Program-made: the position numbers and the translations under genes
Part shown: one piece after another, positions 1-11,052 of the stretch
Layout of the letters: the number at the start of each line of letters is the position of its first letter
How positions within the stretch are numbered: position 1 is the stretch's first letter
The notes under the pieces: generated by a model
The model's input: only the letters and a program-made list of their open reading frames with translations
What the model was told of the DNA's origin: nothing
Databases searched by the model: none
Assembly (NCBI GenBank): GCA_963921825.1
Contig: OY997588.1
Coordinates: 65,864,617 to 65,928,616 of the forward strand
DNA from: Erodium maritimum
Taxonomy: Eukaryota > Streptophyta > Magnoliopsida > Geraniales > Geraniaceae
DNA length: 64,000 nt
Direction: 5' to 3'

Positions 1-1598
1 TTTTTCTTTAATCTCTTCCAACTCATGCTGAGTAGATGGAGAAATAGGCTGACTCAATGTTTGTGTGGGGGTTGAGAAGTTGCTAGACAAAGATTTTGAG
101 GGAGAGGTACTCCCACTACTTCCACTCTGAGGATCCCAATGAGGCAAAAGGTTCTTATCAGTAGATGAAATCACTGCATTGAACTGAGAACCTTGTAGCC
201 AATAAGTTGTAGTTCTTCTGATATTCTCTAGTGATGCAGTGTGGATTAGTGCATAAGCTGCCTCTAGATTGTAACCATTGATGGACTTTGGGTGGGTATA
301 AATGAGTTCTCCTACTCCAACCAATGCTGCAACAAAACTTTTCACACACCAACCATGGAAAGGTATGCCAGATAAAGAAACCCATTGAAATCTCCCATTA
401 CTACTGCAGAAGTGTTTAGTGTTTGGTAGAATAATGAACCAGTTCTCAAGCCATTGCATATTTTCTTCAATCATCAATCTCTCATATTCTTCATCAGGAA
501 ATGTTAAAAGGACAAATCTGCTCCCTAGCTCTCTTACTTCAATCTCAAAGATCCCTTCCAAAGCCATCTCTCTTAATATTGCAATTGCACTGAGATTTCT
601 CACATAGATGGCCATTTGTGACCTGTGTAACTTGTGAACATTATCAGTTAAGACTGAGCCAATTAACTGGGGATTCATCTGATAGCTCTTCTCCACCATT
701 AAATCTTCAACCTTCTTCTCCACCATTACATCTTCAACCTTCTTATCCTGTGGAGATTGAAAGTGGACATCTTGTACCTTTTCTTTCCATTTGTAAGTAG
801 AATGGTCTTGATGGTCGAGTGTAGGCTTCTTCAACCAGGCTTTGGCTATCAGAATTCTGAAACCACATAGGAACCAACCATTGAAATATTCAATGGCATT
901 CAACACATCAACTTCCGATTTAAATCTCAGAAAAGCAAACCATCTCCCTCTAATATTAGGTTTAGAAGGAGCTTTAACAGCTATGACCTCTCCTGCAGAC
1001 TTAAATTGATCTTCAAGCCACATAGGTGAGGAATGAGGAGGAATGTTGCTCACAAAGGCCCAATGCTCGGATTCTCCAGTGTTTACTCTTCCCCGGCCTC
1101 GGTCTCCTTCTGCTTTTGGAGTCGGACCCAATCTTCTTCTCCACCTCTTCCCAGCGTCTATATTGTCTGCAAGATCTCTCATATATTGAACAAAGGCCCC
1201 TTTCTCCCCAATGGTAACTTCTTTTCAAAACCAGGAGGGGGGCCATTAGAAGAAGAAGCCTGGTTAAAAGCATGTTGTTGTTTTGCTTCAAATCTGAAAG
1301 TATTTACTGGGAAAGCTCTGTTTTTCTCCATTACATCCGGCGTGTGATCTGTATCAGAGTTGAGAGGTCTGAAGTTCTTGTCATAGAACATTTTCTGACC
1401 ATCCAGCCACTTGGTCTTTCCACCAGGTGAGTATTGATGTGTCCTTTCTGGAGATTCAAACGAATAATCACTCTTGCAAGATTATTTTCGAACTGGTTTA
1501 AATGTCTGGAGACCTCTATCGGGTGTTGGGGTTTGAAACACTTCCATTGCTCCACTTAACTCTTGCTGAGTTAGATTTGCTCCTTCTGAGCCCACCAT
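1..1598 (-). pseudogene. LINE ORF1 pseudogene (RRM + DUF4283-like), 3' part beyond window edge
   Basis: Reading right to left from the ATG at 1598 (MVGSEGAN...) gives an RNA-binding ORF1 protein of a plant LINE. An RRM lies at about 840-1070, with RNP2-like FVSNIP and RNP1-like GRWFAFLRF. A DUF4283-like segment at about 300-540 has the landmarks LGSRFVLLTFPDEE, WLENWF and GRFQWVSLSGIPFHGW. The tail is Ser/Pro-rich and runs off position 1. The frame is broken by an in-frame TAA near 1480 and by a frameshift at about 1180-1205 inside the linker before the RRM, so it is dead. In the family, such proteins bind LINE RNA as nucleoprotein. No reverse transcriptase part is in the window. The same domain pair recurs at 27.6-29.3 kb. 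Domain order is seen directly; assignment to a LINE is inferred from family resemblance. Confidence 0.75.
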
Positions 1599-1647
1599 GA
1601 TGACCAGAACAACAAAGAACAAGCGAAAAAGAGAAAGGAGAGGAGTT

Positions 1648-1762
1648 GATCTGTAGCGCTATTGAAGCTCCCAGATCAAGTACCTGACAACTATGCAGCT
1701 ATGAAGTGCGAAGATAACTCAGAAGTATTGATCAGTAGCGCTGAAGAAGCTCCCAGATCAAA
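1648..1762. repeat. Two-copy direct repeat upstream of the LINE ORF1
   Basis: About 33 bp is repeated at 1648-1680 and 1730-1762, sharing GCTCCCAGATCAA and a TAGCGCT core. It lies just upstream of the ORF1 start on the minus strand, where plant LINE 5' UTRs often carry repeats. Confidence 0.6.
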
Positions 1763-2090
1763 GATTGGTGAAGAAATGATGAAGAACAGAGATGAACTGA
1801 TGAACACCAGCATAGTAATGGTTGAAGATCTTCATGTTTACTGTTGATGTAATTGTAGCTCCTAGAGAGCATTTTTCGTTTGGTTGTCAGTTTCAAGAAT
1901 ATGAAGCTGAGCAATATTCTCTAGTGTCTCTGTTGTTAGAGACGGTTTGTCCTCCTTTTTCAGTCTTTGAAAGGAAAGAGATTTATATAGCGCTTTAATG
2001 ATTAAAAAAAACTGATGAAACCGAGACCTAAGCACCATCATAAAATCTGACATCCCACCAACCACGCTCAGTCCTTCATGTGAGGGGGAG
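1763..2090. other. Unassigned stretch with minus-strand TATA-like site
   Basis: No coding sequence is convincing. On the minus strand GCTATATAAATC (about 1980-1995) looks like a TATA box facing the ORF1 pseudogene, so this could be its 5' UTR and promoter or unrelated flank. Confidence 0.3.
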
Positions 2091-2240
2091 TGTTGATGTT
2101 TAATCCACATCGGAAAAGTATGATCTAGTATTTTTGTGACCACAAAATGTGACCGAGATTCAGAGGGCAATAAAGTGAAACACAAGGATCCACTTGTATA
2201 TTTTCGTGATCTAGCGAAAGGTACTTTCATTTATTAAATT
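2091..2240 (+). mobile_element. LTR/TRIM remnant
   Basis: A purine tract (GTGAGGGGGAG, 2080-2090) is followed by TGTTGATGTTTAATCCACATCGG, trimmed here to its recognisable parts TGTTGA and CCACATCGG. This is the polypurine-tract/LTR-start layout shared with the TRIMs at 7.4 and 34.8 kb. No partner LTR or primer site was found, so it is a fragment. Confidence 0.4.
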
Positions 2241-2500
2241 TAACTAAGAACACAGAGAGAGGGATCGGTGGGAAAGCGGACCGTCGGAGACAATCCTACA
2301 AGCTAATCCTAGAACCGTAATCGAGGTATAGTCGGTTTTGACATAGGGAGGCTAAACGCCAATAGAAACGAACTTCAAAAAACTTAAAGGACAAGGGAAC
2401 CAATCCTGGCTCGACCTGATACAAATACGGGTGCCTAACTATTGCTTAGTGCTTGGGGTAAGACTATGAAATATTTGTACGAAGCGCACAATTCGATCAG

Positions 2501-2836
2501 TTTTTTTTTTGATAGATGATGTTTTTATTAATAAAACAATTCACCCCAAGAAGGATAAAAAGGGAAGTACTAGCAAAATGCTATCCCCAAAAACCTTAAC
2601 AGCCTTACAAAAAGGCAAGAAGAAAAAATATGACAAAAATGTCAGAAAATTTCTCTCAACGAGCAAAAAACCGAAAAACTAAAAGAAAAGACCAGCAGCA
2701 AAAGGAAAAACCCTACAGATACATCGTGGCCTTACTTAGAAGTCCCGGTAACCAACACCGTCCCTGTATTAACAAAATGTCTCCAAGCCACCTTCCGACA
2801 TTGGTTCAAGTATTTCACTTTCGCTATGGACTTCAG
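2501..2836 (-). mobile_element. 5'-truncated LINE 3' end with target-site duplication
   Basis: A T run at 2501-2510, which is a poly(A) tail on the minus strand, begins a 336-bp insert. It is bounded by the 10-bp direct repeat ATTCGATCAG at 2491-2500 and 2837-2846. Short length, oligo(A) and a variable-length duplication are what target-primed reverse transcription leaves behind. The content reads as LINE 3' sequence with no complete ORF. Confidence 0.7.
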
Positions 2837-2846
2837 ATTCGATCAG

Positions 2847-3949
2847 GAATCATAGTAATTGGTGGAGGAACCCAAATTGGGGTCGGGATGATGTTCCTCC
2901 CGAGCGAACCGTACCCCCAAGGATGCCTCATTTTTCCTTGCAAGGTTGTTACCTATCCCTCGCTTGATAATCATACGATTCCTCGGTAACTACTTTTGCT
3001 GGAGATCTTAACTTCAAAAATTTCTTCCTTCGATTAATAATGGCTTCAACTGAGGAAGAATTACTAATGTTCCTTCATAAACTGGTTGTTCTTGTTCTAG
3101 TAGTCCAGATTCTCGGGCAGGTCTATACTCCAAGTTATTAGTTCACTCCATTTTAGTGAATGATTATAGTCTGGTAGAAGAAAAAAAAATAATTAAAATA
3201 AAAACTTCCTCGCAAATCCCCATACCGAAAATAATAATTCTCATATTGTGTTAAATTAATACGAATAAAAATCCATATCGGAAGTCTTCTTACCCGAATT
3301 GGTGTACTGTAAACATGAATTGGGTACTCTAAATCCCCTACTTCCTTTTGATACGGCTCGAAAAAAAAATCATAAGATATCTACTACCAACTGAAATCAA
3401 ACATATCTACACATACTATGAACAAAAACCATTTCAACGTACGTGGGTTGTGGGTAGCTCGATTTCAAGCCAACGTCGATGTCGGAGATGGAACTACTAT
3501 CGTAGAATGGAGACATCGAGGAAGAGGGGTTGTGACACAATATGGGGAATTATATTTCGAATAGGGTTCCGAACACAATACGGGGATTTCGAATTCCAAC
3601 AAAGAAACATTTTTGGGTTAAGTTTAATAGTTAAACGTTTTGGGTTAAGTTTAACAATCATTTGACTTCTTAATTTTTAGGAAAATAAAAGAAAATTTAT
3701 ATTGTGTTTTAGTAAGGGTATATAAGTCAATTCGTGGGTTAAGTGGATGAAAAGAAAAGGAAAAGGAAAATACGTGAAAAGCGAAATTAGGCGCCAAAAG
3801 CCACTGGAAAAATAAGGCCATTTTGCATATTAACCCTAAAATGGAGTCCAAGTCGACCCTAGAGAATCTATAACTGGTGATCCCGGTCCCGCAAGAGTTC
3901 AGAGTAATGCAAGGTAATGAATTAACCCATTTTTCAAATTAGTTGTATA
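2847..3949. other. Intergenic, no gene recognised
   Basis: AT-rich sequence. Short ORFs on both strands (for example 3348-3665 +) lack family signatures. A near-duplicate GGGTTAAGTTTAA motif occurs at about 3617 and 3643. I see no transposon ends here. Confidence 0.5.
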
Positions 3950-4535
3950 TTTTATTTTTCAAATTACTTAGTATGTCGTCTTTTACAAAAGGTAGGCTAA
4001 GTCCTTGCAGGCCATTGATGCTCGGAAAAATGTGCATACTACGCACAAAGTCGGGTCTTTTTCGATTCGTGGCCACACCAAAGCGATCATTTGGAAGGAC
4101 GCCTACGAAAAGACGTCGCTCTTGACTACTTGTCAGAAAGCGTTTCCTCCAAACGACAAGAACGATCACAACACACTCAAAAAGGTAAGTATTTAACATT
4201 TTAAACTACATTTTTTTTTTCATTTCAATCACTTGTCTAATTATTTTTAGGTTATGATCAACAAAAAATCCAAGTTGCAATCGACGATGTCCAAGAGTCG
4301 TGTGCAGCCTTATCCCCCGAGGTTGTGTCGGAGTTTTTCCAGGTTTTGGCTGTAGTTGTCAAATTGGGAAAACACAAGAAGGGGAGCGTGCAGTCAAGAT
4401 GTGTTCGGTAGGTCATCATCCCAACACCAAAGAAAAGATTGTCTTGCTCGAACGGCACTTATGTGAAGATCTCTCCGGAGATCCAAGAGCATATGTAGGC
4501 CATCATCAAGGAGCATGTGAGGACCCTCGTGGATC
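3950..4535 (+). pseudogene. Degraded spliced gene fragment, possibly plant transposase-derived
   Basis: A reading frame at 4005-4184 (AIDARKNVHTTHKVGS...) ends exactly at a canonical donor AAAG|GTAAGT. A T-rich 66-bp intron follows, with acceptor TTTTTAG at 4250, and coding-like sequence continues to about 4535 with stops and frame changes. The pattern HTTHKVGSFSIRGHTKAI loosely recalls the plant En/Spm-associated (Ptta) domain, but I cannot confirm this. The copia LTR starts directly at its right edge, so the fragment is probably cut by that insertion. It is called for its splice architecture rather than a recognised product. Confidence 0.3.
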
Positions 4536-6762
4536 TGTTTGTCTTAGTGCCCGTAGTTCAATCCTAAATGTACAAATGTATATATCATCGTTAGCAATAA
4601 AATTAAAGTGGTTTTATATTACTTATGTGTTGGAGAAATATATCGATGTGTGCTCTGATATATGTCCATCATGCGAATACAACCATAGATCGAGATGAAT
4701 CACACTCGATGGGTCCCTAGTCAACAAAGCTTCACTAGAAGCGACTAGTATGAAAGATGGCTCTTTATGGCTTACGTTCTGTTACTCATTGGAATGGGAT
4801 TCCGAAATCTGATCATAGATATCATGTAGGACATGATATTGGAAGACCCGACATGAATATGTGCCATAGATCAAGTCATGAACATATTCATTGTCGTAGC
4901 TTGTCATGTATCCTTAGACCAAGGAGTCGTTTGTTGGTTTTTGTGCCCTAGGCCAATCGTGATTATGGACGACATTATCATTTCATTAATACACCGGCAC
5001 TACTATTATCATTTGTGAAATGTTAATAGTGTGAATAATACTCTTTCTTAAGATCATCGGGTTGAGGACCTGATAGTAAAACTCTTAGAAGTAATAAAGT
5101 AGTATTCACTTGATCCCTGGTCTTACTGATATACTAAGACTAGTATGATGTTGGCTGATGATCACGTTTTACTGATCATACATATTGGATATGAAGTCAA
5201 ATCATAGATGTCATTTAGGGAAATGACATTGGATGACCCACTACGAGAATACTACATAGGAACTGTCATGAGTATTTCTCAGTACCGTAATATGACTTTA
5301 GTCCTCCTGACCTTATAGTCATCATGATTTCTACATAGGTGGATGTGTGCTTTGACACAGTTAAATGTTGTCTTTAACCGGGCAATTATAAAGGTTGTGA
5401 TTGGGTGCATAAGTGTCTATGTGAGAGATATGGTTGACTGATAAGGGATCTGTCACTCATATAAATATAAGAGATATCGTTTGGGCCCCTTGATAAGTGG
5501 GACTGCAGGAAAAGCATGGTCATGCGAATTGATAAAGAGTTATCACTGGCAGTTTACTTAAGATCAAGAAACAACGATCGAATAAAATAAGGATGACGGC
5601 CCTATGCCTTATTCGATCGAGATATCGTTGACAGAAGGGTTAGCATATTAGCGTGTAAAGCTTAAGTCGCATTGATGATCATCATACACGTTTGGGTAGT
5701 CATATTGCTTTGCTAGAAGACAACTGTGACATGTGGACGAATCGAGGATTTCGGGCCCACTGCCGAACGTCGTATGAGCCTGCAGGGTCACACCTAACAA
5801 CAAGCCCAAAATCGTGTTGGATTTTGGAAGTCCATTAAGTGAATAAAATAATATATTATATTCGATATAATATTTATTTATTCATTTAACTCGTTTTTCG
5901 AATTACCAATATAATAAAGATTATGTTGGGCAATTAAAATGCAAAAATGACTCTTGAATTTGTGAAATTCAAAGAGGGTATTTTTGCATGACCACTACTC
6001 CTAAAATAAGACACTTGTCATAAAAGAAATTCCAAGAGTTGGACTTGCTTGAAATGACTTAGTGGAGTCATGTTTAGGAATAGTAAGCATGCAAAACCTA
6101 AGTGAGACACTTGTCCAAGTTGGAAGTCCAAGTGTTGGGTTTTTCCAAATAAAATAAGTGTGGTCATGTTGGGTTATATAAGCATGCAAGTGTAGAGAAA
6201 AATCAGATTTTTCTCAAGATTGTGTTGAGAATGGTTCTCAAAGTGTAGAGAGAAAAACGAGCAGAGAGAAAAGAGAGAGGAAGAAGTGTTCTTCATCTTG
6301 TGCTAGCACACAAACGATTTTGGGAAGGATTGTTCAAGAACTACGTGGCTTTGATTCCTCCAAGAGGATACGTAGGCGTCTTGGAGACTCAAGCCAAATC
6401 CATCTGTTTCGGTGTTGTTTGTTTGCAAGAAGAGAAGAAAAATCTGACCAGATTCTGTCCGACCAGCCACTGTAACGAGCTCGATCGGAGGTTCATCCGA
6501 GGTCAGATCTTGCTGATTTTTGGAGTGAACGTTCTACACATATTGGTCTTCAATCTGACCGGAGGGATTTGCATTCCAACGGTTCGTTGCTGAGATATAC
6601 GAGCTTCAAGTTGGTCCCTGTCTCGAACCAAGCTGAAAAATTGAAAGAGGTAATCTCTCCTTTAATTTTTGTTTGTCGGTTTACTCGGAATTACATGGAT
6701 CCTGAGGCTATTCTAGGGAAAGTTTTTAATTTCCGCTGCGTTTGATCCCTAGAATTCCAACA
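4536..6762 (+). repeat. Ty1/copia 5' LTR, diverged relative of the 49-57 kb element
   Basis: It starts TGTTTGTCTTAGTGCCCG, matching the starts of the LTRs at 18406, 21202 and 57341 (reverse). The first 390 bp align well with those, then homology weakens, with patches such as AATAAGGATGACGG near 5587. It ends AATTCCAACA, directly followed by a primer site. It carries a TATA-like TTATATAAGC at about 6174. At 2,227 bp it is longer than the 1,688-bp LTRs of its relatives. No downstream gag-pol or 3' LTR remains. Confidence 0.7.
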
Positions 6763-6778
6763 GTGGTATCAGAGCCTC
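6763..6778 (+). other. Primer-binding site (tRNA-iMet type)
   Basis: GTGGTATCAGAGCC abuts the LTR end at 6762. It carries the TGGTATCAGAGC core complementary to initiator-Met tRNA that is used by most plant copia elements. Confidence 0.85.
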
Positions 6779-7359
6779 TTGTAATTCGTTTAAACCGACC
6801 ATGCATGCTTGGTTGTTGTTTGAGCTTTCGTGTTTAAGAGGTTTTTGTTGATACATGTTTAATTGTAGGCTGAATTTGCATTATTTAGGCATGTTGGATA
6901 ATAGGATTATACAACATGTGTTATAGTTGTGAACTATGATTATGCAAATTAGTTTTTCTAATGGGGTGCACGGTTATGAACCGTGAAAAAAATCTATTGA
7001 GAATGGATAATTGATTTCATAATGTGATTATGAAATGTTGAAGGTGCTAGTAGCACGCATGCATGAGTACTAGTAGCATATTTTGCAAGTGCTAGTAGCA
7101 TGCATGCATAAGTGCTAGTATCATCCTAGTTCAAGTGATGATAGCATCATTTTGGGGGCACTAATACTTTGTAATACTATGTTATGAACATATGATTTAA
7201 TTCACAATATGATTGTGATTTGTTAATGGAATTGTGGTTATTCGAGTTGTTTTAAAACAAGTTCGAATATCATAAAATCCAATGGTTGGATTAATTCCAA
7301 TGAGGTTTTTCTTTGGCAATTCAAATGCCTTAGTGAAAAAATTCTCTGAACCCCTTCAC
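6779..7359 (+). other. Copia leader remnant with short tandem motif
   Basis: Non-coding sequence after the primer site. Imperfect repeats of GTGCTAGTAGCATGCATGCA occur at about 7040-7140. No gag ORF survives. Confidence 0.45.
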
Positions 7360-7669
7360 CCCTTATATTTTCCCGATGTGGGTTTATACTTCAACACTCC
7401 CCCTCACGTGTAGGATTGGACATCTACACGTAGGCCATAGCAGGACTGGACATCTGCATATGGACCGAAGACCACAGGGTGAACGTGACAAATGGGCCGT
7501 GGGCCGAACCAACTCTGATAGCATGTAAATTTTGTTTTTAAAACGGGCTACTTATATCGGGTCGGGCTTCCACAACTAAAAGGTCAACCTTATTACTTGG
7601 GTGTGGATCTAACCTTTATAAGTAGCATTTTATCCTTATATTTTCCCGACGTGGGTTTATACTTCAACA
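7360..7669 (-). mobile_element. Partial TRIM (terminal-repeat retrotransposon in miniature)
   Basis: Two direct copies of CCGAYGTGGGTTTATACTTCAACA end at 7396 and 7669. The right LTR spans 7524-7669 (146 bp). Next to it on the minus strand is TGCTATCAGAGTTGG, a diverged Met-tRNA primer site (about 7509-7523). A purine tract (minus-strand CACGTGAGGGGGAG, 7397-7410) precedes the left LTR. Only about 37 bp of the left LTR is recognisable, so the element is truncated. It has no ORF, as expected for a TRIM moved by other elements. Confidence 0.65.
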
Positions 7670-7969
7670 AACAATTCATCAAGGTCAACGAAATCATGTC
7701 ACTGTACAAGAGCAGCCTGTTGCATTTCCAACCAAATCCCAAGGATGGATTAGGGTGTACTGTTCAATGAAATTCATTATTGACTTTTTAATTATGTATA
7801 TGGATTTTAATTTTCTTTCAAAAATTTCGGTATAAATTTTTTATATTCTATTAAATTTCATTTTTGTGTTTGTGTTTGTGTTTGTTATTATTACCGTAAA
7901 TTTATGCAGGTTCTGCTCGTTTGGGTGCACGTTTTACAAATATTTTCCTTAAAATCTAAAACTCCTCTT

Positions 7970-8420
7970 CTACGACAAAATAAGTACCCTCTACGACGGT
8001 ATTATACCATCATAGAAGTTGCATACCAGGCCTTCTAGACTACAAGCATAGACGCAGAGGGAGCCCTTCCACGATGTCATCTATATCGTCGCATAAGCAA
8101 CCTTCTGCGACTCCATAAATACCGCAGAAGGTATACTTATGCAACGCCATCTATAGCGTCGTAGAAGGTGGCTTCTACGACATTATAGATGACATCGCTG
8201 AAGTACATGTACGACGTCGTTGTAGTACTTAGTCTACTACGACTTTATCTACGCGGGTGTTGGATACACCAACTTCTGCGATAATATGGTATAATGTCGC
8301 AAAAGTTTAATTTTGATGAAATTAGTGTGATTCCCATTCTACGACGCTCGTGTTGTCGCACGAGATCTTTTGTGACGATATGATGATCTTCTGCGGCAGT
8401 ATTATACTATCGTAGACGGA
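7970..8420. repeat. Cluster of CACTA-like subterminal repeats
   Basis: Short motifs of the type TCTACGAC / GTCGTAGAAG and GCGACGCTATAG recur more than ten times in both orientations over 450 bp. Dense, bidirectional, roughly 10-bp motifs are the hallmark of CACTA (En/Spm) subterminal regions, where the transposase binds. I did not find clear CACTA termini or a 3-bp duplication, so the extent is approximate. Confidence 0.45.
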
Positions 8421-8640
8421 CTTTTCCCCATTAATGAAAGGAAACAGTTGGTATTGGGGTGTGAGGTTGCGACAAACCATATGCAGATTGAAGCCTCCCA
8501 CTCATAACTATCCTTCTGAGTAATAAAAAGTGAACCTCCCTTCGAGCTTTACTCATGCGTGAATTGTAAGTGAGAAAAACCAAGCAAACTTGTATGGAAT
8601 TTCCATATTTCAAGTGGCCCAAAGACCACAAAATGCATAA
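8421..8640 (+). repeat. Remnant of a Tat/Athila-like element interior
   Basis: Patches such as GGGGTGTGAGGTTGCG and GAGTAATAAAAAGTGAACC match the sequence flanking the TRIM at 34.75-35.46 kb in the large nested element. This is therefore a second, degraded copy of that family's non-coding 3' interior. Confidence 0.45.
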
Positions 8641-9030
8641 CCAACACCATAACTTTTACGGAAGAAAGTTATGAAGGGTCATGCTTTAACCACTTTTGAT
8701 CACATTTGCTAGGGGCACCTTCGGATTAGTCCCGGACTGATAAATGGCTCTAAGTTTTGAAACATATTGAACTAATCACTTGGATTCACTTTGTTCCAGG
8801 TTGAGAGAAGTTGATGGTAGGCTTTGGTTGTAAACTCTTGATCATAGTATAAGGAACGTTGACTTGATAATAAAAAGAGGTGTCACTTTGTTAGGATAAA
8901 GTCTTTTTTTTTTGTTTCTCTAGTTTTTGTGTTGAGGCGGTCCTTAGAGAGTTAGCATTTAGATTTAGGAATGTTCGTTGATCTCGCTCAAACGATTCCA
9001 ACCTAAAGAAGCTAATCCTCATCCCTAGGT
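8641..9030. other. Intergenic, no gene recognised
   Basis: No ORF or repeat boundary supported. It may continue the degraded retrotransposon to its left. Confidence 0.4.
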
Positions 9031-9153
9031 TTCTGAACCCTACCTTTTTTCTTAAACCTCTCTCAAGGAGTAAGAGGAGTACAACTAAGAGAGTCTAGCT
9101 ACAGACTCTCCAACAAAAAAGATCACAACGGCTACAGCCATGGTAGCATGAAA

Positions 9154-9349
9154 GGGTACGCAAACCCTGATGATGAGTGGGTATGCAGACCCTGATGATG
9201 AGTTGGTATGCAGACCCTGATGACGAATGGGTACGCAGACCCAGATGAAGTGAAATGAATGGGTACGCAGACACATAAATGAATGGGTACGCAGACCCTG
9301 AAATAAAGGGTACGCAGACCCTGAAATGAAAGGGTACGCAGACCCTGAA
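9154..9349 (-). repeat. Minisatellite, 8 units of about 24 bp
   Basis: Eight units read GGGTACGCAGACCCTGA plus a short variable spacer on the plus strand (23-32 bp each). On the element's own strand the core is TCAGGGTCTGCGTACCC, the same core as at 58,881-59,076. Confidence 0.9.
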
Positions 9350-10429
9350 GCCCCACCTCGGGGAAACCACATGAATAAAAGGTCTAAAAAACCAAGAAAA
9401 TCCGACCATGAAGCACATAAAACTGATAAAACCCAATCGACCGGTAAAGTAATAAAATCACCCTATCTCATCAGAATCCACAACCTCACACAAAGTCTGG
9501 AAGATGAACCTGACAAGTCGGCGGCCAGCACCGCGAACGACAGAGACGGGTCGGAGGGTAAAACCCAGCCGAACACAATAAACCCGAAATGAAATCTAAA
9601 GGTAAACAGCCAAAGGCACTAAGGCCAAATTACTCGCCGGCGGCCAACACCTTAAACCGACGAGTCCTAACCACGAAAGTGGAAGGAAGCAGCAGAAAAC
9701 CAAACAGATAACAATAGAGGGATAATGCGGGGACACAAAACTTTAACTGAAGATAAAGGGAATCCGAATCAATACCACGACGATCCGCAAGATCCACGAC
9801 GATCTACTTCCAGGAGGATGAAGAAGCGCGTCCTACGACCAGATCTGAAACGAAACGACGGGCACCAAACGAATCAGCAGACGTGCCTAGATCAGCACCA
9901 CAACGATTAACTCCCTAACGGGTGAAGAAACGCGTCCCACGACAAGTAATGAAGCTAGACACCTCTTAAAGATGCGAATGAAACACCATCGAAATCACCG
10001 TTGGAAGAAAATCTACAGCAATGTCGGGAACTCCGGAGGCCTACACCAATATCCAGACCGAACACCTTGAGATTGCTACCACCGACCCAGAACACCGGCC
10101 ACAAAGGCCGGATCTGGGATGACACGACGGAAAAGAGGGAAATAACAAAGGCGTTCCGTCAGCGAAGTCCCACTCTAGCACAGACGAGCTCCAGCTGGAA
10201 CCAACCAAGACAGAGGCGAACATCACAACCGGCGACTGAACACCGGGCAGGCCACTCCGGCAATATTCCAGCTAAGACTCCGGCGAAGGAAGGAGCCTCT
10301 TCTCCGGCAAGAGTAGATCTGGTTCTCACCGGAGAAGAGCAGCCACGACCCAGCTGTTCCGGCGACCGGAGAAGCCTCCGCACCAGATCTAACCGGATAA
10401 AGAGCATCATCGGCCACAACCTGCACGGT

Positions 10430-10625
10430 CCGGCGACTGAGCAGCAGCATCCCCACCCACGACCTGCTCGCTCCGGTGACTGCGCACTGCAACCCAGCCC
10501 ACGTCCCGCACGCTCCGGCGACAGAGCACCAGCGTCCAAAGGTCCGGCTCCGGCGACTGCACACAGCATCCCAACCCACTCTCGGCACGCGCCGGCGATA
10601 GAGATCAGCGTCCCAAGGTCCGGCT
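10430..10625 (-). repeat. Degenerate GC-rich tandem repeat in element head
   Basis: Three to four units of about 60 bp, each with CTCCGGCGACTG-like and CCCAAGGTCCGGC-like blocks. They explain the long spurious ORFs here. Confidence 0.6.
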
Positions 10626-10883
10626 AGACCCGGAAACGACCTTCCCGGCTTCAGATCCGATACCACCGGGACGAGTCCGGCCGCCCCAAAATCAACCGTG
10701 CACGCGTCGAAGCCGATCTCCGAGCAGATCTCTGGCGACCAACCTCCATCCCAACTCGAGCCAACACGTCCGGCGACGAGGCGACGAGCTTCACGCCGGG
10801 GCTGGCCTCAGAAACGCACAACAAAATCGGAGAAGCCACAGAGGATGAAAAGGAAGAAGTTGGAAGGAAAAGAAGAGGGAAAA

Positions 10884-10897
10884 GGGGGGGGGGGGGG
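10884..10897. repeat. 14-bp G homopolymer
   Basis: Uninterrupted G tract inside the retroelement head. Its length may be unreliable in the assembly. Confidence 0.8.
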
Positions 10898-11052
10898 TTA
10901 GGAGCCTCGCCGGAAACAGCCCAAGCCGAAGCCAACGGCCGTCGCCGGCGAAGGGAGGGAAATTGTGAGCGGCGGCTGCAAGGGAGGAAGAAGACTGGTT
11001 GAGAGAAAAAAGAAACAGTGTTAGGTTACAATCTACATATTCTGAACCCTAC

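Larger units (their letters stand above)
9044..11039 (-). mobile_element. Non-autonomous minisatellite-bearing retroelement (copy 1)
   Basis: The element is bounded by the 13-bp duplication TTCTGAACCCTAC at 9031-9043 and 11040-11052. Its tail is an A-rich stretch (T run at 9045-9050) at the left end, so it points leftward. The head (about 9,950-11,039) is GC-rich and full of CCGGCGA motifs. A minisatellite sits close to the tail, followed by a hairpin-like stretch with TTGTACTCC. There is no conserved protein: the long frames at 10.0-10.7 kb exist on both strands and arise from the GC-rich repeats. Element-length duplication plus tail indicates LINE-type mobilisation in trans. Homologous 3' sequence recurs at 58.85-59.2 kb. 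Confidence 0.8.

Noticed and set aside
2501..2836. SINE
   Set aside because: No A/B box promoter seen, and the length and tail fit a 5'-truncated LINE better.
9154..9349. CRISPR-like direct repeats
   Set aside because: Units are contiguous with tiny variable spacers, lie in a plant retroelement and have no cas genes. This is a minisatellite.
9085..9436. Three overlapping minus-strand frames with GLRTHS / SAYPF repeats
   Set aside because: They are translations of the 24-bp minisatellite in three frames, not a repeat protein.
10001..10666. Long open frames on both strands (208 aa plus, 147 and 136 aa minus)
   Set aside because: They overlap in a GC-rich tandem repeat inside a retroelement head. 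Stops are scarce because of composition, and the products are Arg/Pro/Ser-rich with no domain.
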